Position numbers and translations under genes: made by a program. 64,000 nucleotides of DNA from Arthrobacter sp. NIO-1057 (GTDB lineage Bacteria; Actinomycetota; Actinomycetes; Actinomycetales; Micrococcaceae): the NCBI RefSeq assembly GCF_900094805.1, contig NZ_FMAT01000001.1, forward strand, positions 816,196 through 880,195, in the 5' to 3' direction. Shown piece after piece: positions 37,202 to 48,500 of this stretch. Below the pieces are notes generated by a model. The model saw only the letters and a program-made list of their open reading frames with translations, was not told where the DNA came from and ran no database searches. Position 1 is the stretch's first letter; each line of letters opens with the position of its first letter.

Positions 37202-38263
37202 ATGCGTCAGCTGAGACTGGTAGGAATTCATGAAAATGGTTCCAGCCTTCAGGTCAGCAGTGACGACGGGATGAGCTATGAGCTTCCCGTTGACGATGCA
37301 CTGCGCAGTGCAATGGCAGAAATAGCTCGTTCACGAGCGCCAAGGAATCGTGACGAGTCCTCGAACCACTCGCCCCGCGAGATTCAGGCACGCGTGCGCG
37401 CCGGCGCTTCTGCCTATGATCTGTCCCTTGAATGGGATGTACCAGTTGAGGACATCGTGAAATACGAGGGCCCGGTACTGGCAGAACGTGAGCACATGGC
37501 TGAGCTTGCCCGCCGCGTAGAGGTTTCTGGCCCACAGACCGACGCAGAATACCGTGAGGTCTTTGGCGAAGAGCCAGCCGATCTGGGTTCCATGGTGGTG
37601 CACCGTTTCAACCAGTTGCACATCGATAGCGAAACCGCTCGATGGAATTCGTGGAAAGATCCAGAAGGTCAGTGGATCATTACCGTTGAATTTGATTCTC
37701 CATTGCCAACGGAAAACGTCGAATCGCTGGGAGCCGACTCACCCGAGGCGACTGAGAATATTGCTCGTTGGGCATTCACTCCTGCACGAAAAACACTCAA
37801 GAACCTCAACCGTTGGGCACAAACACTCAGTGAACAGGTTGCACCAGAGTACTTTCGCCCAATCTCCGCGGTGAACCATTCGGAGCCAGAACCACCCGCT
37901 TCGAATACCCCTGAGGTTGATGAAACTGAAGAGTTGGTCACGCTACTCAACGCTCGTCGTGGACAGCGGCCTAAGGATCAGGACCCAGAGCGAGAGTCCC
38001 GTTTTAACGACATCATCGAACGTGGCATGAGCAAATACGACGCTGATGAAGATGATTCGTTGCCTCACCTTCCACAGGGAATTTCGCCTCGAACTTCTCA
38101 GTTGGTTGTGGTCACCGATTCTGATCAAGACGACTCAGGCTCCGATGACAAACAAAATGATGCCAACAATGACGATTCTTCGCCACGCAAAGCGAAACGC
38201 TCATCAGTACCGAGCTGGGATGACATCATGTTCGGTAAACGCAAAAAGGATACGGATTCCTAG
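37202..38263 (+). CDS. sepH: Septation protein SepH
   Basis: A 353-residue protein. The N-terminal DUF3071 domain (about 1-165) begins with MRQLRLVGIHENGSSLQV and includes the helix-turn-helix-like SPREIQARVRAGASAYDLSLEWDVPVEDI. A long acidic, disordered linker follows, and the last 20 residues hold the conserved SVPSWDDIMFGKRK. SepH of Streptomyces and mycobacteria binds FtsZ and stimulates its assembly at division sites. GGAGGG 5 nt before ATG 37202 decides the start over GTG 37187. Confidence 0.92.
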   Translation: MRQLRLVGIHENGSSLQVSSDDGMSYELPVDDALRSAMAEIARSRAPRNRDESSNHSPREIQARVRAGASAYDLSLEWDVPVEDIVKYEGPVLAEREHMAELARRVEVSGPQTDAEYREVFGEEPADLGSMVVHRFNQLHIDSETARWNSWKDPEGQWIITVEFDSPLPTENVESLGADSPEATENIARWAFTPARKTLKNLNRWAQTLSEQVAPEYFRPISAVNHSEPEPPASNTPEVDETEELVTLLNARRGQRPKDQDPERESRFNDIIERGMSKYDADEDDSLPHLPQGISPRTSQLVVVTDSDQDDSGSDDKQNDANNDDSSPRKAKRSSVPSWDDIMFGKRKKDTDS

Positions 38264-38281
38264 CTAGGACTCCTACCGATT

Positions 38282-38329
38282 AAACGCGTTCGGGCAACAC
38301 CGGTTGGTGTTGCCCGAACGCGTTTTTCA
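38282..38329. terminator. Strong bidirectional terminator after sepH
   Basis: A 20-bp perfect stem (38282-38301 with 38306-38325), loop ggtt, A-run on the left and T-run on the right. It serves sepH and the convergent phosphodiesterase gene. Confidence 0.93.
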
Positions 38330-39517
38330 TTTTGTCCGATGAATCAGCAGTGGAACGTAACGCTCCCCCGCTGTCAGCGATCCATGTTGCCCAACCATCT
38401 CGAAGGCCATGGGCGCTACGCGGCGTGAATCGTAAAAAGCTATCGATTCGGCAGCTAGGATCATCAGGTCGCCGAGTCTGGCTCGATATTCGGCAGAGAT
38501 CGGACCAAAATATCCACGATCTATGGCTTCTTCTCGGGTCATGATCCATGCCTTGGCCCCAAATTCGTTGTGCCATGCACGTTGTACTTTTAGCCGGGTC
38601 GCTTCATCAGTCTCTGATGCAAAAGTCAGCTGCACCCCGCGCGGTTCCCCGCTAGTCAGTTCCACGCCTTCAATGAGTTCCGGATACTGGCTATAGTCGA
38701 TTCGTTGCGATTGTGGAACATCGACCATCCCGTGGTCGCCGGTGATCAGGACCGTGGTTTCTTCTGGCAACCGAGTCACCAGGCTCTTAATGACGTAATC
38801 AAGTTCTTCCAGCGTCTCACGCCACTGGGTGGAGTCAACACCAAACTTATGTCCGGTCTTATCCAACTCGTTGAAGTACGTGTAGACCAGCGCATTGCGG
38901 TGTGATTCAAAAACGGTATGTGTTGCCCGCGCACGAGCCATCGGTTGGTTCGCCGCAACAAACTTCGGACCACGCAGTGAGGCCCGAGTCAGAGCAGACT
39001 TAGCAAACATCGGAATCGAAACGGTTGCGACATGGATTCCGTGCTCAGCTACCTTTTCGAAAACGGTAGAGCGAGTCTGCCAGGCTTCTGGATTCAGGTC
39101 GCCTGGCCACCCGCCAAGTTGATTAACAACTCTTCGCCGAGCAGGATCAACCACGTCATATCCAAGCATGCCGTGTTCGCCTGGGGCGACACCGGTAGCG
39201 AGACTGCTCAACGACGTTGCAGTCGTGGAGGGGAAGCCCGTGCCTAGCTTACGTCCATCGGCAAACAGCGAACGTAGAAACGGCGCGTGACCAACATGGC
39301 TCTTGAGCTGATTCCAGCCCAGCCCGTCAACCATGATCACCACGACGCGTTTGGTCGGCTTAAAACTTAATGCATTCTCAAATCCAGGAACACCCAAGGC
39401 TGCCGCAGCGGATGGAAGGATTTCAGAGAGTGTCGCCTGACCATACAGTGGTGCCTCGGGTGTTTTTTGAGCTGGCACCGGAAGATCAGTTGTATTCAGA
39501 GGCTCGTTGGAGTTCAA
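38327..39517 (-). CDS. Alkaline phosphatase-superfamily phosphodiesterase (NPP-like)
   Basis: A 396-residue protein of the nucleotide pyrophosphatase/phosphodiesterase group. Metal ligands and nucleophile are in VVIMVDGLGWNQL (first Asp), GFPSTTATSLSSLATG (nucleophile Thr), HKFGVDS and LITGDHGMVDV. There is no signal peptide, so it appears cytoplasmic. The start is TTG 39517, which overlaps the stop of the upstream DUF5998 gene (TTGA); this coupling supports the unusual codon. The substrate is unknown. Confidence 0.86.
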   Translation of the reverse strand: MNSNEPLNTTDLPVPAQKTPEAPLYGQATLSEILPSAAAALGVPGFENALSFKPTKRVVVIMVDGLGWNQLKSHVGHAPFLRSLFADGRKLGTGFPSTTATSLSSLATGVAPGEHGMLGYDVVDPARRRVVNQLGGWPGDLNPEAWQTRSTVFEKVAEHGIHVATVSIPMFAKSALTRASLRGPKFVAANQPMARARATHTVFESHRNALVYTYFNELDKTGHKFGVDSTQWRETLEELDYVIKSLVTRLPEETTVLITGDHGMVDVPQSQRIDYSQYPELIEGVELTSGEPRGVQLTFASETDEATRLKVQRAWHNEFGAKAWIMTREEAIDRGYFGPISAEYRARLGDLMILAAESIAFYDSRRVAPMAFEMVGQHGSLTAGERYVPLLIHRTK

Positions 39518-40101
39518 GCGATCGTTGCCAATCGTAGACGTACCGCGAATTCGCGCGCCTTGTTGACTGCGCGCTGCCCGTCAGCTTCTGCGCTTACCCG
39601 AATCACGAGATCTTCGGGCTGGGAAGTACCGTTGAGTCCATGGTCAGCCTCGCATTGAGGATCACCACATGCAGCCGGCGCCAGATCGATGCGCTTAGTT
39701 CCGCCCCATGACATGCCAAAGGTCAGTTCCTTCACCGAATCCGCTGAGGAATAATGCTGTGGCTGGTGGTACACGTAGCTCGTTGCCACCGAAGAGATGC
39801 GCGAGAGTGCAATCATTTCGACAGAAACCTGAGCCATGACTTCAATGCCATGTTCATCAAGTTGCTGGTCATCGACGTGCAAAATGAAAAGTACTTTTTC
39901 GCTCTTCACCATGACAGTAATATGTCGGTGCACTTCGGTGTGATCGAAATGAGTTTCCAGATGTACATAGTGGTCAAGTACAGGCTGTCCGGTCATGGCT
40001 TCTGCAAGGACATCCTGGACCATCTGCGGGTAAAAGCCCGCCCGCACTAGATCGTCGAGAAGCTCAGCACCCGGAGCAGTCGAATATGTTGGAGAACTCA
40101 T
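39514..40101 (-). CDS. DUF5998 family protein
   Basis: A 195-residue soluble protein with features of DUF5998: DLVRAGFYPQMVQDVLAEA, HLETHFDHTEVHRHITVM, LILHVDD-like strand (LFILHVDDQQLDEHG) and DPQCEADHG. Function is unknown. It shares coupling with the downstream phosphodiesterase. TAGACT (plus-strand positions 40113-40108) lies 6 nt before the ATG, so the transcript is probably leaderless. Confidence 0.82.
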   Translation of the reverse strand: MSSPTYSTAPGAELLDDLVRAGFYPQMVQDVLAEAMTGQPVLDHYVHLETHFDHTEVHRHITVMVKSEKVLFILHVDDQQLDEHGIEVMAQVSVEMIALSRISSVATSYVYHQPQHYSSADSVKELTFGMSWGGTKRIDLAPAACGDPQCEADHGLNGTSQPEDLVIRVSAEADGQRAVNKAREFAVRLRLATIA

Positions 40102-40113
40102 AGGTCAAGTCTA
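40102..40113 (-). promoter_or_regulatory. Leaderless promoter of the DUF5998 gene
   Basis: On the minus strand the -10 hexamer TAGACT is followed by 6 nt and the start codon at 40101. It is identical in hexamer to the DUF3000 and DUF3093 promoters. Confidence 0.6.
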
Positions 40114-40151
40114 CTCAGTAGCTACTACCAATTCACGTTTTACTACTTAGC

Positions 40152-42812
40152 TCAGCTCCTTAGCGCCCTCCGTACACTGTCAGTACGTTGCTCTGCGTTG
40201 CTGATCTGGATATTGACTGAGAGGACGCTCAGCGACGTCGTAGCCACCGAAATTGGCGCGAATTTAGCCACAGTCACTTCAGGATGATTGTCCTTGAACA
40301 GCGACACGCGAGTAATAAAGTCCTTGAGCGCCTTCAGATTCACTGGAGCAAGGCCCTGATATCCCAATAAGCGCACGCTGCCACGCGGTCGGCGAATCAG
40401 TTGTTCTAGGTCATGTGCTGAAAGCGGAGCGACGCCATGAGCCCAATCGTCCAACAGGTTCACCGGATCACCGCTGAGCCCAAAGGAGATCACTGGACCG
40501 AGCAGCGGATCTTCGACAGCTTTAACAACACAGGCTTGGCCAGCAGGAGCCATGCTTTGAACTTCGAGAGTTTCAACGCCATAGGTCTGCATCAACAACT
40601 TCATGTGTGTGAAGTTCGCTTCCAAGCTCTGCTTGTCAGGAATGCTCAACCGAACGCCGCCCAAGTCCAATCTCTGGCGCAAATCGGGATGATTAGCCTT
40701 CAGTGCCACTGGCCATCCGAGTTCATCAGCAGCTGTTATAGCTTCCGAAACCGTATGAACGACCCGTGATCCATATGTCTGGATCCCATAAAAACCCAAG
40801 AGCTTTTGTGCCTGAGCTTCGGATAGCTCAAATAGGTTGGTACCGGATACTGAGGTCACTAATTCTGCAAGATACTCAGCGGCTCCATCGACATCAATTC
40901 CCTCCGGATCGTCAATGGATTCGTAGGGAACATCAACCCACTGCTGATATCCGTAGGCCTTTGCCAAGGCACCAATAACCGTGGTTGGTGAGGTATATAG
41001 TGGAACGCCTTGTTTCACTCCACCGGTTATTTCCGTGTCGGATAACCCTGGTACTAAGGCCACGACTGGCTTGGGTTGGTCAAGGAATTCACTAGCCACC
41101 TTCAATACGGCCGAGGTTTCAACCCCTGAATATGGCAGGTGCGCAAGAACCACGGTATGTACATCTGGATCATCGATGAGTTGTTGAATGCGACGACGAA
41201 TCATCGGGACCGCCCGAGACTGCCCAACGCTGTAATCAAGTTCTTCGCCGTGGATAACCGTGTTGAGATTCCGGTCCTCGGCCACATCACAAATTACCTC
41301 TGCGATGGTCATTGAATTTGAGATGATCGCGACGTTTGGGCCCTTAGGTGGCGGGAAGACTGACAGTAGTGAGGTGACATCCAACAATTCTTCCGATGAG
41401 CGGACTCGAATCACTCCGGACTGACGCAAGATCGCGTTCATCGCTCCAGCAGGGGCTTGCCCCACACGAACAGAATGACCCGGTGGCAGCCGGCGGCCCA
41501 TAACATCTGTCTTGGCTACAACTACTGGCTTACGGCGCGCGAGCCTGCGGGCAATCCTGGCAAATTTACGTGGATTACCGAAGGACTCCAAATACATCGC
41601 AACAACATCTGTACGCGGGTCATCTTCAAAAAATTGCATCGCGTCATTGCCGGATACGTCGGCACGAAGACCGGCGGAAATGGCGCTACTCACGCCCACG
41701 CCCTGTTGAGCGCGCACACCCTGCAGGATCATTCCCATGGCCGCTGACTGACTGAAAAATCCAACATTTCCGGGAGTGGAAACTACTGCGCTTCCGGAGA
41801 CATGGAGGTTGACCTCGGGGTCTGTGTTGATCAGGCCAAGGGAGGCCGGACCCACCACGCGCATACCGTTTGCTCGGGCTAAAGCAACTAGTTCGCGTTG
41901 AGCACTAACTCCTTGGGCTGATTCATATCCGGCTGACATGATGACCAAGGACTTTACGCCATGTTTTGCGCAGTCTTGGATGACCTCCATGATTCCAGCC
42001 CGCGGAATGCACAAAACCGCCACATCTACTGGACCAGGAATTTCTGTAACTCTGCCGTAGGCCACCATTCCGCCAATTTCCAAGGCGGCATCGTTCACCG
42101 CATAGACGCTGCCGGTATATCCTGATTCGATGATTCTCTCTAAAACATCATGACCGAGTTTTCCCCAGGTACGGCTTGCCCCTATCACCGCAATGGATTG
42201 TGGCGAGAGGAGTCCAGCAACGCTACTAGCTTCGGCTCGATGCTCCCGCGATTCGGTAACTTCACGGGACCTCTCTGTGGGACTGATGGAAAATTCCAGC
42301 ATCACCACACCATCTTCAAAGTGTCTTGCGACTGCATACCCAGCGTCTGAGAATACTGTCAGCATTTTGCGGTTTTCAGGTAAGACTTCGGCCGAGAATT
42401 TTTCAATGCCATTTTCTCGAGCTGCTGCGGCCAAATGTTCCAGCAAAATAGATCCGATGCCCGTCCCCTGATACTCGTCAGCGACGTTGAAGGCGACTTC
42501 GGCTTCTTGCGGATCGTCAAGACGGTCATAACGACCAACACCAATGATTTTTGCTCCTCGCACCACAGTGAAGGCGACTCGATTCACATGGTCAACATTG
42601 GTGAACCGTTCAAGCTCTTTAGGGGTCAGCGACGACTTATACGTAAAATAGCGTAGGTAGACCGAGGTTTCAGACTGATGCTTATGCATCTCCTGCAAGG
42701 CCTGCGCATCCATCGGCGTGATGGGCCTTAAATGCGCTGTTGTCCCGTCCCGAAGAACAACATCAGCTTCCCAATGCGCCGGATATGCCGCTGAAAGTTT
42801 ACGAACCACCAT
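40152..42812 (-). CDS. Fused GNAT acetyltransferase / ADP-forming acyl-CoA synthetase-like protein (Pat type)
   Basis: An 886-residue protein. The N-terminal GNAT domain (about 15-180) has the CoA segment VADEYQGTGIGSILLEHL. A CoA-binding domain follows (SPQSIAVIGASRTWGKLGH), then succinyl-CoA ligase-like domains and an ATP-grasp domain (LGFYGIQTYGSRVV, PVALKANHPDL, DPLLGPVISFGLSG). The layout matches protein lysine acetyltransferases of the Pat class with the acetyltransferase at the N-terminus, a reversed order known in Streptomyces. They acetylate and switch off acetyl-CoA synthetase. The start at ATG 42812 has a -10-like TATCCT 6 nt upstream, a leaderless sign. It is divergent from parC. 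Confidence 0.88.
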   Translation of the reverse strand: MVVRKLSAAYPAHWEADVVLRDGTTAHLRPITPMDAQALQEMHKHQSETSVYLRYFTYKSSLTPKELERFTNVDHVNRVAFTVVRGAKIIGVGRYDRLDDPQEAEVAFNVADEYQGTGIGSILLEHLAAAARENGIEKFSAEVLPENRKMLTVFSDAGYAVARHFEDGVVMLEFSISPTERSREVTESREHRAEASSVAGLLSPQSIAVIGASRTWGKLGHDVLERIIESGYTGSVYAVNDAALEIGGMVAYGRVTEIPGPVDVAVLCIPRAGIMEVIQDCAKHGVKSLVIMSAGYESAQGVSAQRELVALARANGMRVVGPASLGLINTDPEVNLHVSGSAVVSTPGNVGFFSQSAAMGMILQGVRAQQGVGVSSAISAGLRADVSGNDAMQFFEDDPRTDVVAMYLESFGNPRKFARIARRLARRKPVVVAKTDVMGRRLPPGHSVRVGQAPAGAMNAILRQSGVIRVRSSEELLDVTSLLSVFPPPKGPNVAIISNSMTIAEVICDVAEDRNLNTVIHGEELDYSVGQSRAVPMIRRRIQQLIDDPDVHTVVLAHLPYSGVETSAVLKVASEFLDQPKPVVALVPGLSDTEITGGVKQGVPLYTSPTTVIGALAKAYGYQQWVDVPYESIDDPEGIDVDGAAEYLAELVTSVSGTNLFELSEAQAQKLLGFYGIQTYGSRVVHTVSEAITAADELGWPVALKANHPDLRQRLDLGGVRLSIPDKQSLEANFTHMKLLMQTYGVETLEVQSMAPAGQACVVKAVEDPLLGPVISFGLSGDPVNLLDDWAHGVAPLSAHDLEQLIRRPRGSVRLLGYQGLAPVNLKALKDFITRVSLFKDNHPEVTVAKFAPISVATTSLSVLSVNIQISNAEQRTDSVRRALRS

Positions 42813-42910
42813 AGGCTTAGGATAGTCGCGACTTCGGTGAAGTGCCCAGAGGCAACACGAAGTATCGACAGCTCCAGCCGCACGACAGTAGATGAAGGAC
42901 AAATAGAGTA

Positions 42911-45535
42911 ATGGCTCGAAAGAAGTCTGAAGAGATTCCAGAGGATTTCGTTGAAAATATCGTCGATATTGACGTCACCAATGAAATGGAATCCTCCTTC
43001 TTGGAGTACGCCTACTCCGTCATCTATTCGCGCGCACTTCCCGATGCTCGTGACGGACTAAAACCAGTACAGCGTCGCATCCTCTTCCAAATGTCCCAGA
43101 TGGGACTTCGCCCAGAAAAGGGCCACGTTAAGTCGGCTCGTGTCGTGGGCGAAGTGATGGGTAAATTACACCCACACGGTGACGCGGCGATCTATGATGC
43201 GATGGTTCGCTTAGCCCAAGATTTCTCGCTGCGACTTCCGCTGATCGATGGTCACGGAAACTTCGGTTCACTCGATGATGGACCGGCGGCTCCGCGTTAC
43301 ACCGAGGCACGTTTGGCTGCCTCCGCTGTGGCTATGACCGCGAACTTGGATGAAGATGTCGTGAACTTCATTCCAAACTACGACAATCAATTCACACAGC
43401 CAGAAGTACTGCCGGCCGCGTTCCCTAACCTGTTGGTCAATGGCACCACTGGTATCGCAGTGGGCATGGCTACGAATATGGCACCCCACAACCTTGTCGA
43501 GGTCATCGCGGCAGCACGCCACCTGTTACTTGAACCCGAAGCTACTGTCGAAGAGCTCATGAAGTTCATTCCTGGCCCCGATTTGCCATCGGGCGGTAGC
43601 ATCATTGGTCTCGATGGTGTCAAAGATGCGTACCGCACTGGGCGCGGTTTGTTCCGTACCCGTGCAACGGTCGCCTTGGAGAAGATTTCAGCGCGTAAGT
43701 CTGCGTTGGTGGTCACCGAGCTCCCTTACGGGGTGGGCCCTGAAAAGGTGATCGAGAAGATCAAGGATGGTGTGAACAACAAGAAAATCGTTGGCATCTC
43801 AGATGTCGTCGATTTGACCGACCGGCACCATGGTCTGAAGTTGGTTGTTGAACTGAAGAATGGCTTCAACCCAAATGCTGTGTTGGCAAGCCTCTACAAG
43901 TTCACCCCGATGGAAGATTCCTTCGGCATCAACAACGTGGCATTGGTCAACGGCCAGCCACGAACCATGGGACTGCGTGAGCTACTCACCGTCTATGTCG
44001 ACCACCGAATTGACGTGGTTCGCCGACGTACAGTGCACCGTTTGGCCAAGCGTGAAGACCGCCTTCATTTGGTGGAGGGCTTGCTGATTGCCATTGTTGA
44101 TATCGATGATGTCATCGCTATCATCCGCTCCTCGGAGCAGACCAATGAGGCCCGTGAGCGGTTGATGACAGTCTTCGATCTGAGCGAGCCGCAGGCCAAC
44201 CATATTCTCGAATTGCGCCTACGCCAGCTGACCAAGTATTCAAAACTTGAACTGGAGACTGAAGCAGAGCAACTGCGCGAAGAAATCGAGAAGTTGCGTG
44301 CCATCTTGGAATCGGACCAGTTGTTGCGTTCTGTCGTCTCCGACGAGTTGGAAGAAATGGCGGAAACCTTCGGTACGCCACGTCGAACGAAGCTACTCAA
44401 ATCTGCGCAGCTCGCACCACTCAAGGGCACCGCGTTGCCTGAAGCTGTGGGTAGCGGTAAGCAAGCCAAATTGGCGATGGAAATTTCAGACAGCGCGTGT
44501 TGGGCACTGCTTTCGGCTACCGGTCAGATCGCGCGAACGAATGATCGCTCCGCGCTGGACTTCACGTCTGCACGAATCAAACACGACGTGCTTCTCTCGC
44601 AGGTTCCATCTAGCGCACGTGGTGAAATCGGTGCCTTGACTAGTACCGGTCGCATCATTCGCATTTCGTTGATTGATGTTCCAGTTCTTCCCGAGTCGCA
44701 TGGCTTCCCGCAGCTAGCCCAGGGCGTTTCTATTGCTGAATTCTTGAAACTGCCAAAAAACGAAACGGTAATCGCTCTCGTGCCATTAAACGAGGTACTG
44801 GCCATTGGCACTCGAAATGGTGTCGTCAAGCGAGTCACGCCCGAATACCCGCTGAATCGTGACGAGTTTGAAGCAATTACCCTCAAGGATGACGATGTGG
44901 TGGTGGCCGCTTCGGTGGCCGGCGAAGACGACGAATTAGTCTTCCTCACCCGTGGTGCACAGTTGCTTCGCTTCCCTGCCTCCGCAGTGCGCCCTCAAGG
45001 TCGCACCGGTCGAGGCATGGCCGGAATCAAGCTAGGTGCCGACGACCATGTAATTTTCTTCGGTGTCGTCCCGTCTTCGGCACAAAATGCTGTGGTCGCC
45101 ACGATTGCTTCGGGATCGCAGACTTTGCCTGGCGCCTCGGGCCAGTCGGTCAAGCTCACCGATTTTGCCGAGTTCCCAGCAAAGGGACGTGCTACGGCCG
45201 GCGTCCGAGCTCACCGCTTCGTCAAGGGCGAAGACCACCTGCAACTCGCTTACGCCGGGCAAGGACCGGCACGAGCTAGTTCTACTGCCGGTGTGGTTCG
45301 GGCACTGCCTACCGAGTTCGCGAAACGTGATGGGTCCGGTGCCCCGCTGGCACAGTCCATCAATATCCTCGGCGGATCTCTGAGCCCTAGCCAAGTCCCT
45401 GCAACGACAACGCCGCAGGACTCTACCGCTGAACCGCTTGATGCTCCAGTTTTGGATCCGCGTCCAAAGGTTGCTCCTGAGTTCAACCCTGGCGAAGATA
45501 CCTTGCCATTCGATGATGGCGGCGTAATCCTCTAA
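42911..45535 (+). CDS. parC: DNA topoisomerase IV subunit A
   Basis: An 874-residue type IIA topoisomerase A subunit. The active-site tyrosine is Tyr130 in AAPRYTEAR. The helix-turn-helix with [17 protein letters not shown] spans 88-104; the position equal to Ser83 of E. coli GyrA is Ala92. The C-terminal domain forms a beta-pinwheel. With ParE it unlinks daughter chromosomes. It is called parC, not gyrA, because parE lies 8 kb away and the usual dnaA-gyrBA context is absent. The gene is divergent from the GNAT-synthetase fusion, and its end is marked by a terminator. Confidence 0.9.
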   Translation: MARKKSEEIPEDFVENIVDIDVTNEMESSFLEYAYSVIYSRALPDARDGLKPVQRRILFQMSQMGLRPEKGHVKSARVVGEVMGKLHPHGDAAIYDAMVRLAQDFSLRLPLIDGHGNFGSLDDGPAAPRYTEARLAASAVAMTANLDEDVVNFIPNYDNQFTQPEVLPAAFPNLLVNGTTGIAVGMATNMAPHNLVEVIAAARHLLLEPEATVEELMKFIPGPDLPSGGSIIGLDGVKDAYRTGRGLFRTRATVALEKISARKSALVVTELPYGVGPEKVIEKIKDGVNNKKIVGISDVVDLTDRHHGLKLVVELKNGFNPNAVLASLYKFTPMEDSFGINNVALVNGQPRTMGLRELLTVYVDHRIDVVRRRTVHRLAKREDRLHLVEGLLIAIVDIDDVIAIIRSSEQTNEARERLMTVFDLSEPQANHILELRLRQLTKYSKLELETEAEQLREEIEKLRAILESDQLLRSVVSDELEEMAETFGTPRRTKLLKSAQLAPLKGTALPEAVGSGKQAKLAMEISDSACWALLSATGQIARTNDRSALDFTSARIKHDVLLSQVPSSARGEIGALTSTGRIIRISLIDVPVLPESHGFPQLAQGVSIAEFLKLPKNETVIALVPLNEVLAIGTRNGVVKRVTPEYPLNRDEFEAITLKDDDVVVAASVAGEDDELVFLTRGAQLLRFPASAVRPQGRTGRGMAGIKLGADDHVIFFGVVPSSAQNAVVATIASGSQTLPGASGQSVKLTDFAEFPAKGRATAGVRAHRFVKGEDHLQLAYAGQGPARASSTAGVVRALPTEFAKRDGSGAPLAQSINILGGSLSPSQVPATTTPQDSTAEPLDAPVLDPRPKVAPEFNPGEDTLPFDDGGVIL

Positions 45536-45551
45536 AAAGGGGTTCTCACCG

Positions 45552-45595
45552 AAAGGTGCTGTAGCGGATCTACGGATCAGCTACAGCACCTTTTT
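45552..45595. terminator. Terminator between parC and cydDC
   Basis: A 14-bp perfect stem (aaaggtgctgtagc at 45552-45565 with gctacagcaccttt at 45580-45593) and a T-run. It separates convergent genes and is probably bidirectional. Confidence 0.9.
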
Positions 45596-45598
45596 GAG

Positions 45599-48500
45599 TT
45601 AATTGGTCATGCCGACTTTGGCGCCAAGGTCGATACGCGTGTCGCAGCTAGAAGCCAATCGTTCATCGTGGGTGATGAGCACTACCGTGCGCTCCTTCAA
45701 TGCCCGGCGCAAAGTATTGATCAATTCAGCGGCTTCGTCCACTCCCAAATGCGTTGTTGGCTCATCAAGTAGTATCACTTGGTGTCCACCGAGTATGGCT
45801 CTGGCTACGGCCATCTTGCACCGTTGACCGCCTGAAAGGTTGTGCCCGCCCGAACCGATCTTGGTATCGAGTCCTGCTGGCTGAAGCTGGTACCAGTCGT
45901 ACAGCCCTACTTGCTTGAGCACCTGAAGCAATTCGCTATCACTGCGTTGTTGTCCTTCGGGAACGCCAAGCATCAGGTTGCGTCGGATTGAGGAATCGAA
46001 GAGATGCGCTTCTTGTGGGCACCAGGCTACCGTGTTCAGCTCAGTATCTTGAATCGGGTGGCGCTCCCCTTTTTCATCAAGAACATTGAGTTCTCCAGAA
46101 CGCACAGGCAACGCTCCAAGTAGTGCGGTGAGCAGCGTGGATTTTCCTGAGCCCGAGGGTCCAACAATAGCGGTCCACTGGTTCGGCTCAATTTTGGCCG
46201 TGAGGCCTTCAACGACGTTCGGTCCATGGCCGTATCCGAGGTTGAGGTTCTTCAGTTCAAATCCGGTGACTTGAGCAGCTGGCTCTGCCGAGTTATTGCT
46301 GTCCTGATTTTCGCTTCCTTGGCTAGCAAGCCCATGGCGTTCTAATTGTTGGGTCAGCTGTTTCAGTGCTTGCCCCTGCTGGACAGCCACCAGGGCGTTT
46401 GCCGCACTATCTCCTAAGGCAAGACTGAGCAGCACCGCTAATGCCGTCAAGGATGCAGAGCTATGTGATATCGAGGTCAACACGATGGCCATGACTACGC
46501 TCAACGACACGGCGAGCGCCGACGCACTTCCTTGGCCTAGGGCGTGAGTTCGCGCATCCTTGGTATTTTGTTGCTCCGCACTGTGCACCGACCCAACGAC
46601 CGTCTCCAAAGAACCGTTGATCCGGAGCGCAGATTTGTGTCGCAAGATGCTCAGAATTGATTGGTTCATGGCCATTCGATGGTTCATCTGACGCACTAGG
46701 TGTTGCCCTTCGATCCATTGAACCAACCAGCGAACTGGGAAAACGAGCAGTATCCCAACGATCACCGCGCTGAATCCAAACTCTGGTTGGATGAGGAATA
46801 AGGCAATTGTGGAGACGACCCACAAAGCGATCGCCGATAGTGGAGGGAAAACGACGCGTGCCAGTTGATCGCGTAGTTCATCGACCTCGGCCAAGAGGAA
46901 TCTTAGAACAACGGATGATCGACTAAAAAGTCCCCAGCGGGCTGGGTCAGCAACCATAGCGTTCCAGATCTTCTCACGTAGTTCCCCGGCGTAGCCAAGG
47001 ACTGCGTCGTGGATGGTCAGTTGCTCTAGGTATCGGAAGGCAGCTCGGCCTATGCCCAGCGCACGCACCATGACAAAGGCGACGCTCAAATGAAGGATGG
47101 GTGGTTGGTAGCTTGCCTCGACGATCAGCCAACCGCTGAGCGCTGCCAAAGCGACCGCGCACACGATACTAATGGTTCCCCACACCACCGCTTTGGTGGA
47201 ACTTCGGTAGTTTTTCAGCAGTTCACGACGCGGGTTGAACTTATTCTTGCTGTCTTCAATAGTTGCGAAATCTTGCAGTGAGTCGTTCATAGCAAGAACA
47301 TCGTCGCGGGCAGACCAGGAGGAATCCAAGGTTGCGGCGGTCTGGTTTCCCTGTGAGCTGTTTAGCAACGGATCGTGGCTGGCAAGGAGAACTGCGCAAT
47401 GTGGTGGGAGCTCGCCGAGGATCTGGCGAACCTCCGCAGCGTTCTTGTCGTCGAGGTGTGCCGTTGGTTCATCTGCTAGGAGCAGGCTGCAGTTGGGTTC
47501 GCTCTCCAAACGCAGTACGGCGCGCAGAACTTCTAAACGGCGCAGTTCACCAGGCGAATACTCGGCAATCTTGTGTCCGAGCATATGTTGCATAGAAAGG
47601 CGCTGCGCTAGCTGAGCAATCCGTTCAGGTTTCGCGTTAGGGATATCTTGGGCTAATTGATCTTTGCCGGTTTCCGCGTCAAATCGTGGATGCTGGCTGA
47701 TCATGGCGATTGATCCGGAGATGCGAATGCTGCCCTGAATCAATTCTGGGTCAAAGGCACTATCACTGCTAAAGGCTTCGGCAATCACTGCCAGCAATGT
47801 CGTTTTGCCGGTGCCACTGGCCGTGGAGATGATGTGCCGCTCCCCCGGGCCCAGGGTGAGGTTGAAGTTCTCGTAAATTGGTTTGTCATGGACGTAGCCC
47901 ACACGGAGATTCTCAATTTCCAGAATCTTGGTTGATTGTTCCTGTGCCTTGGCAAATACCGGAATTTGCGGAGCAACGGCCGTGATAGTCTTATATCGCT
48001 GGTACGCAGCGAGTCCGTCATCAGCAGCATGGTAAGCCGAGCCGACTTCACGCAGTGCTGAGAAAAGCTCGGGTGCCAGGATCAGGATGGTCAGCCCGGC
48101 AGATAGCTCGATGGAACCGTTGACCAGTCGGACACCAATAAAGACGGCTAATACCGCTACGGATAGTGTTGAAATGAGTTCTAGCCAAAAACTAGACATG
48201 AAGACGGTTTTTAGATTTGCCATGGTCGCGGTCCGGTACTTCGCGCCGACCTGCGCGATAGCGTTACCCTGTTGGCGAGCACGCCCCAACCCAAGTAGCG
48301 CTGGCAGGCCCTGGGCGAGTTCATAGAGTTGGTTAGCTAAGCGATCCAGTGATGATTGTGATTCTTTGAGTGTTTCTTGCGTGTGCATTCCGATGAGGGC
48401 CATAAATACCGGGACCAAGGGAATGGTTAGCACCAGAATGACTGCGCTAATCCAATCCAGTCGCAAAATGTAGATCCCCAAGAGCAAGGGAACCGCGGCG

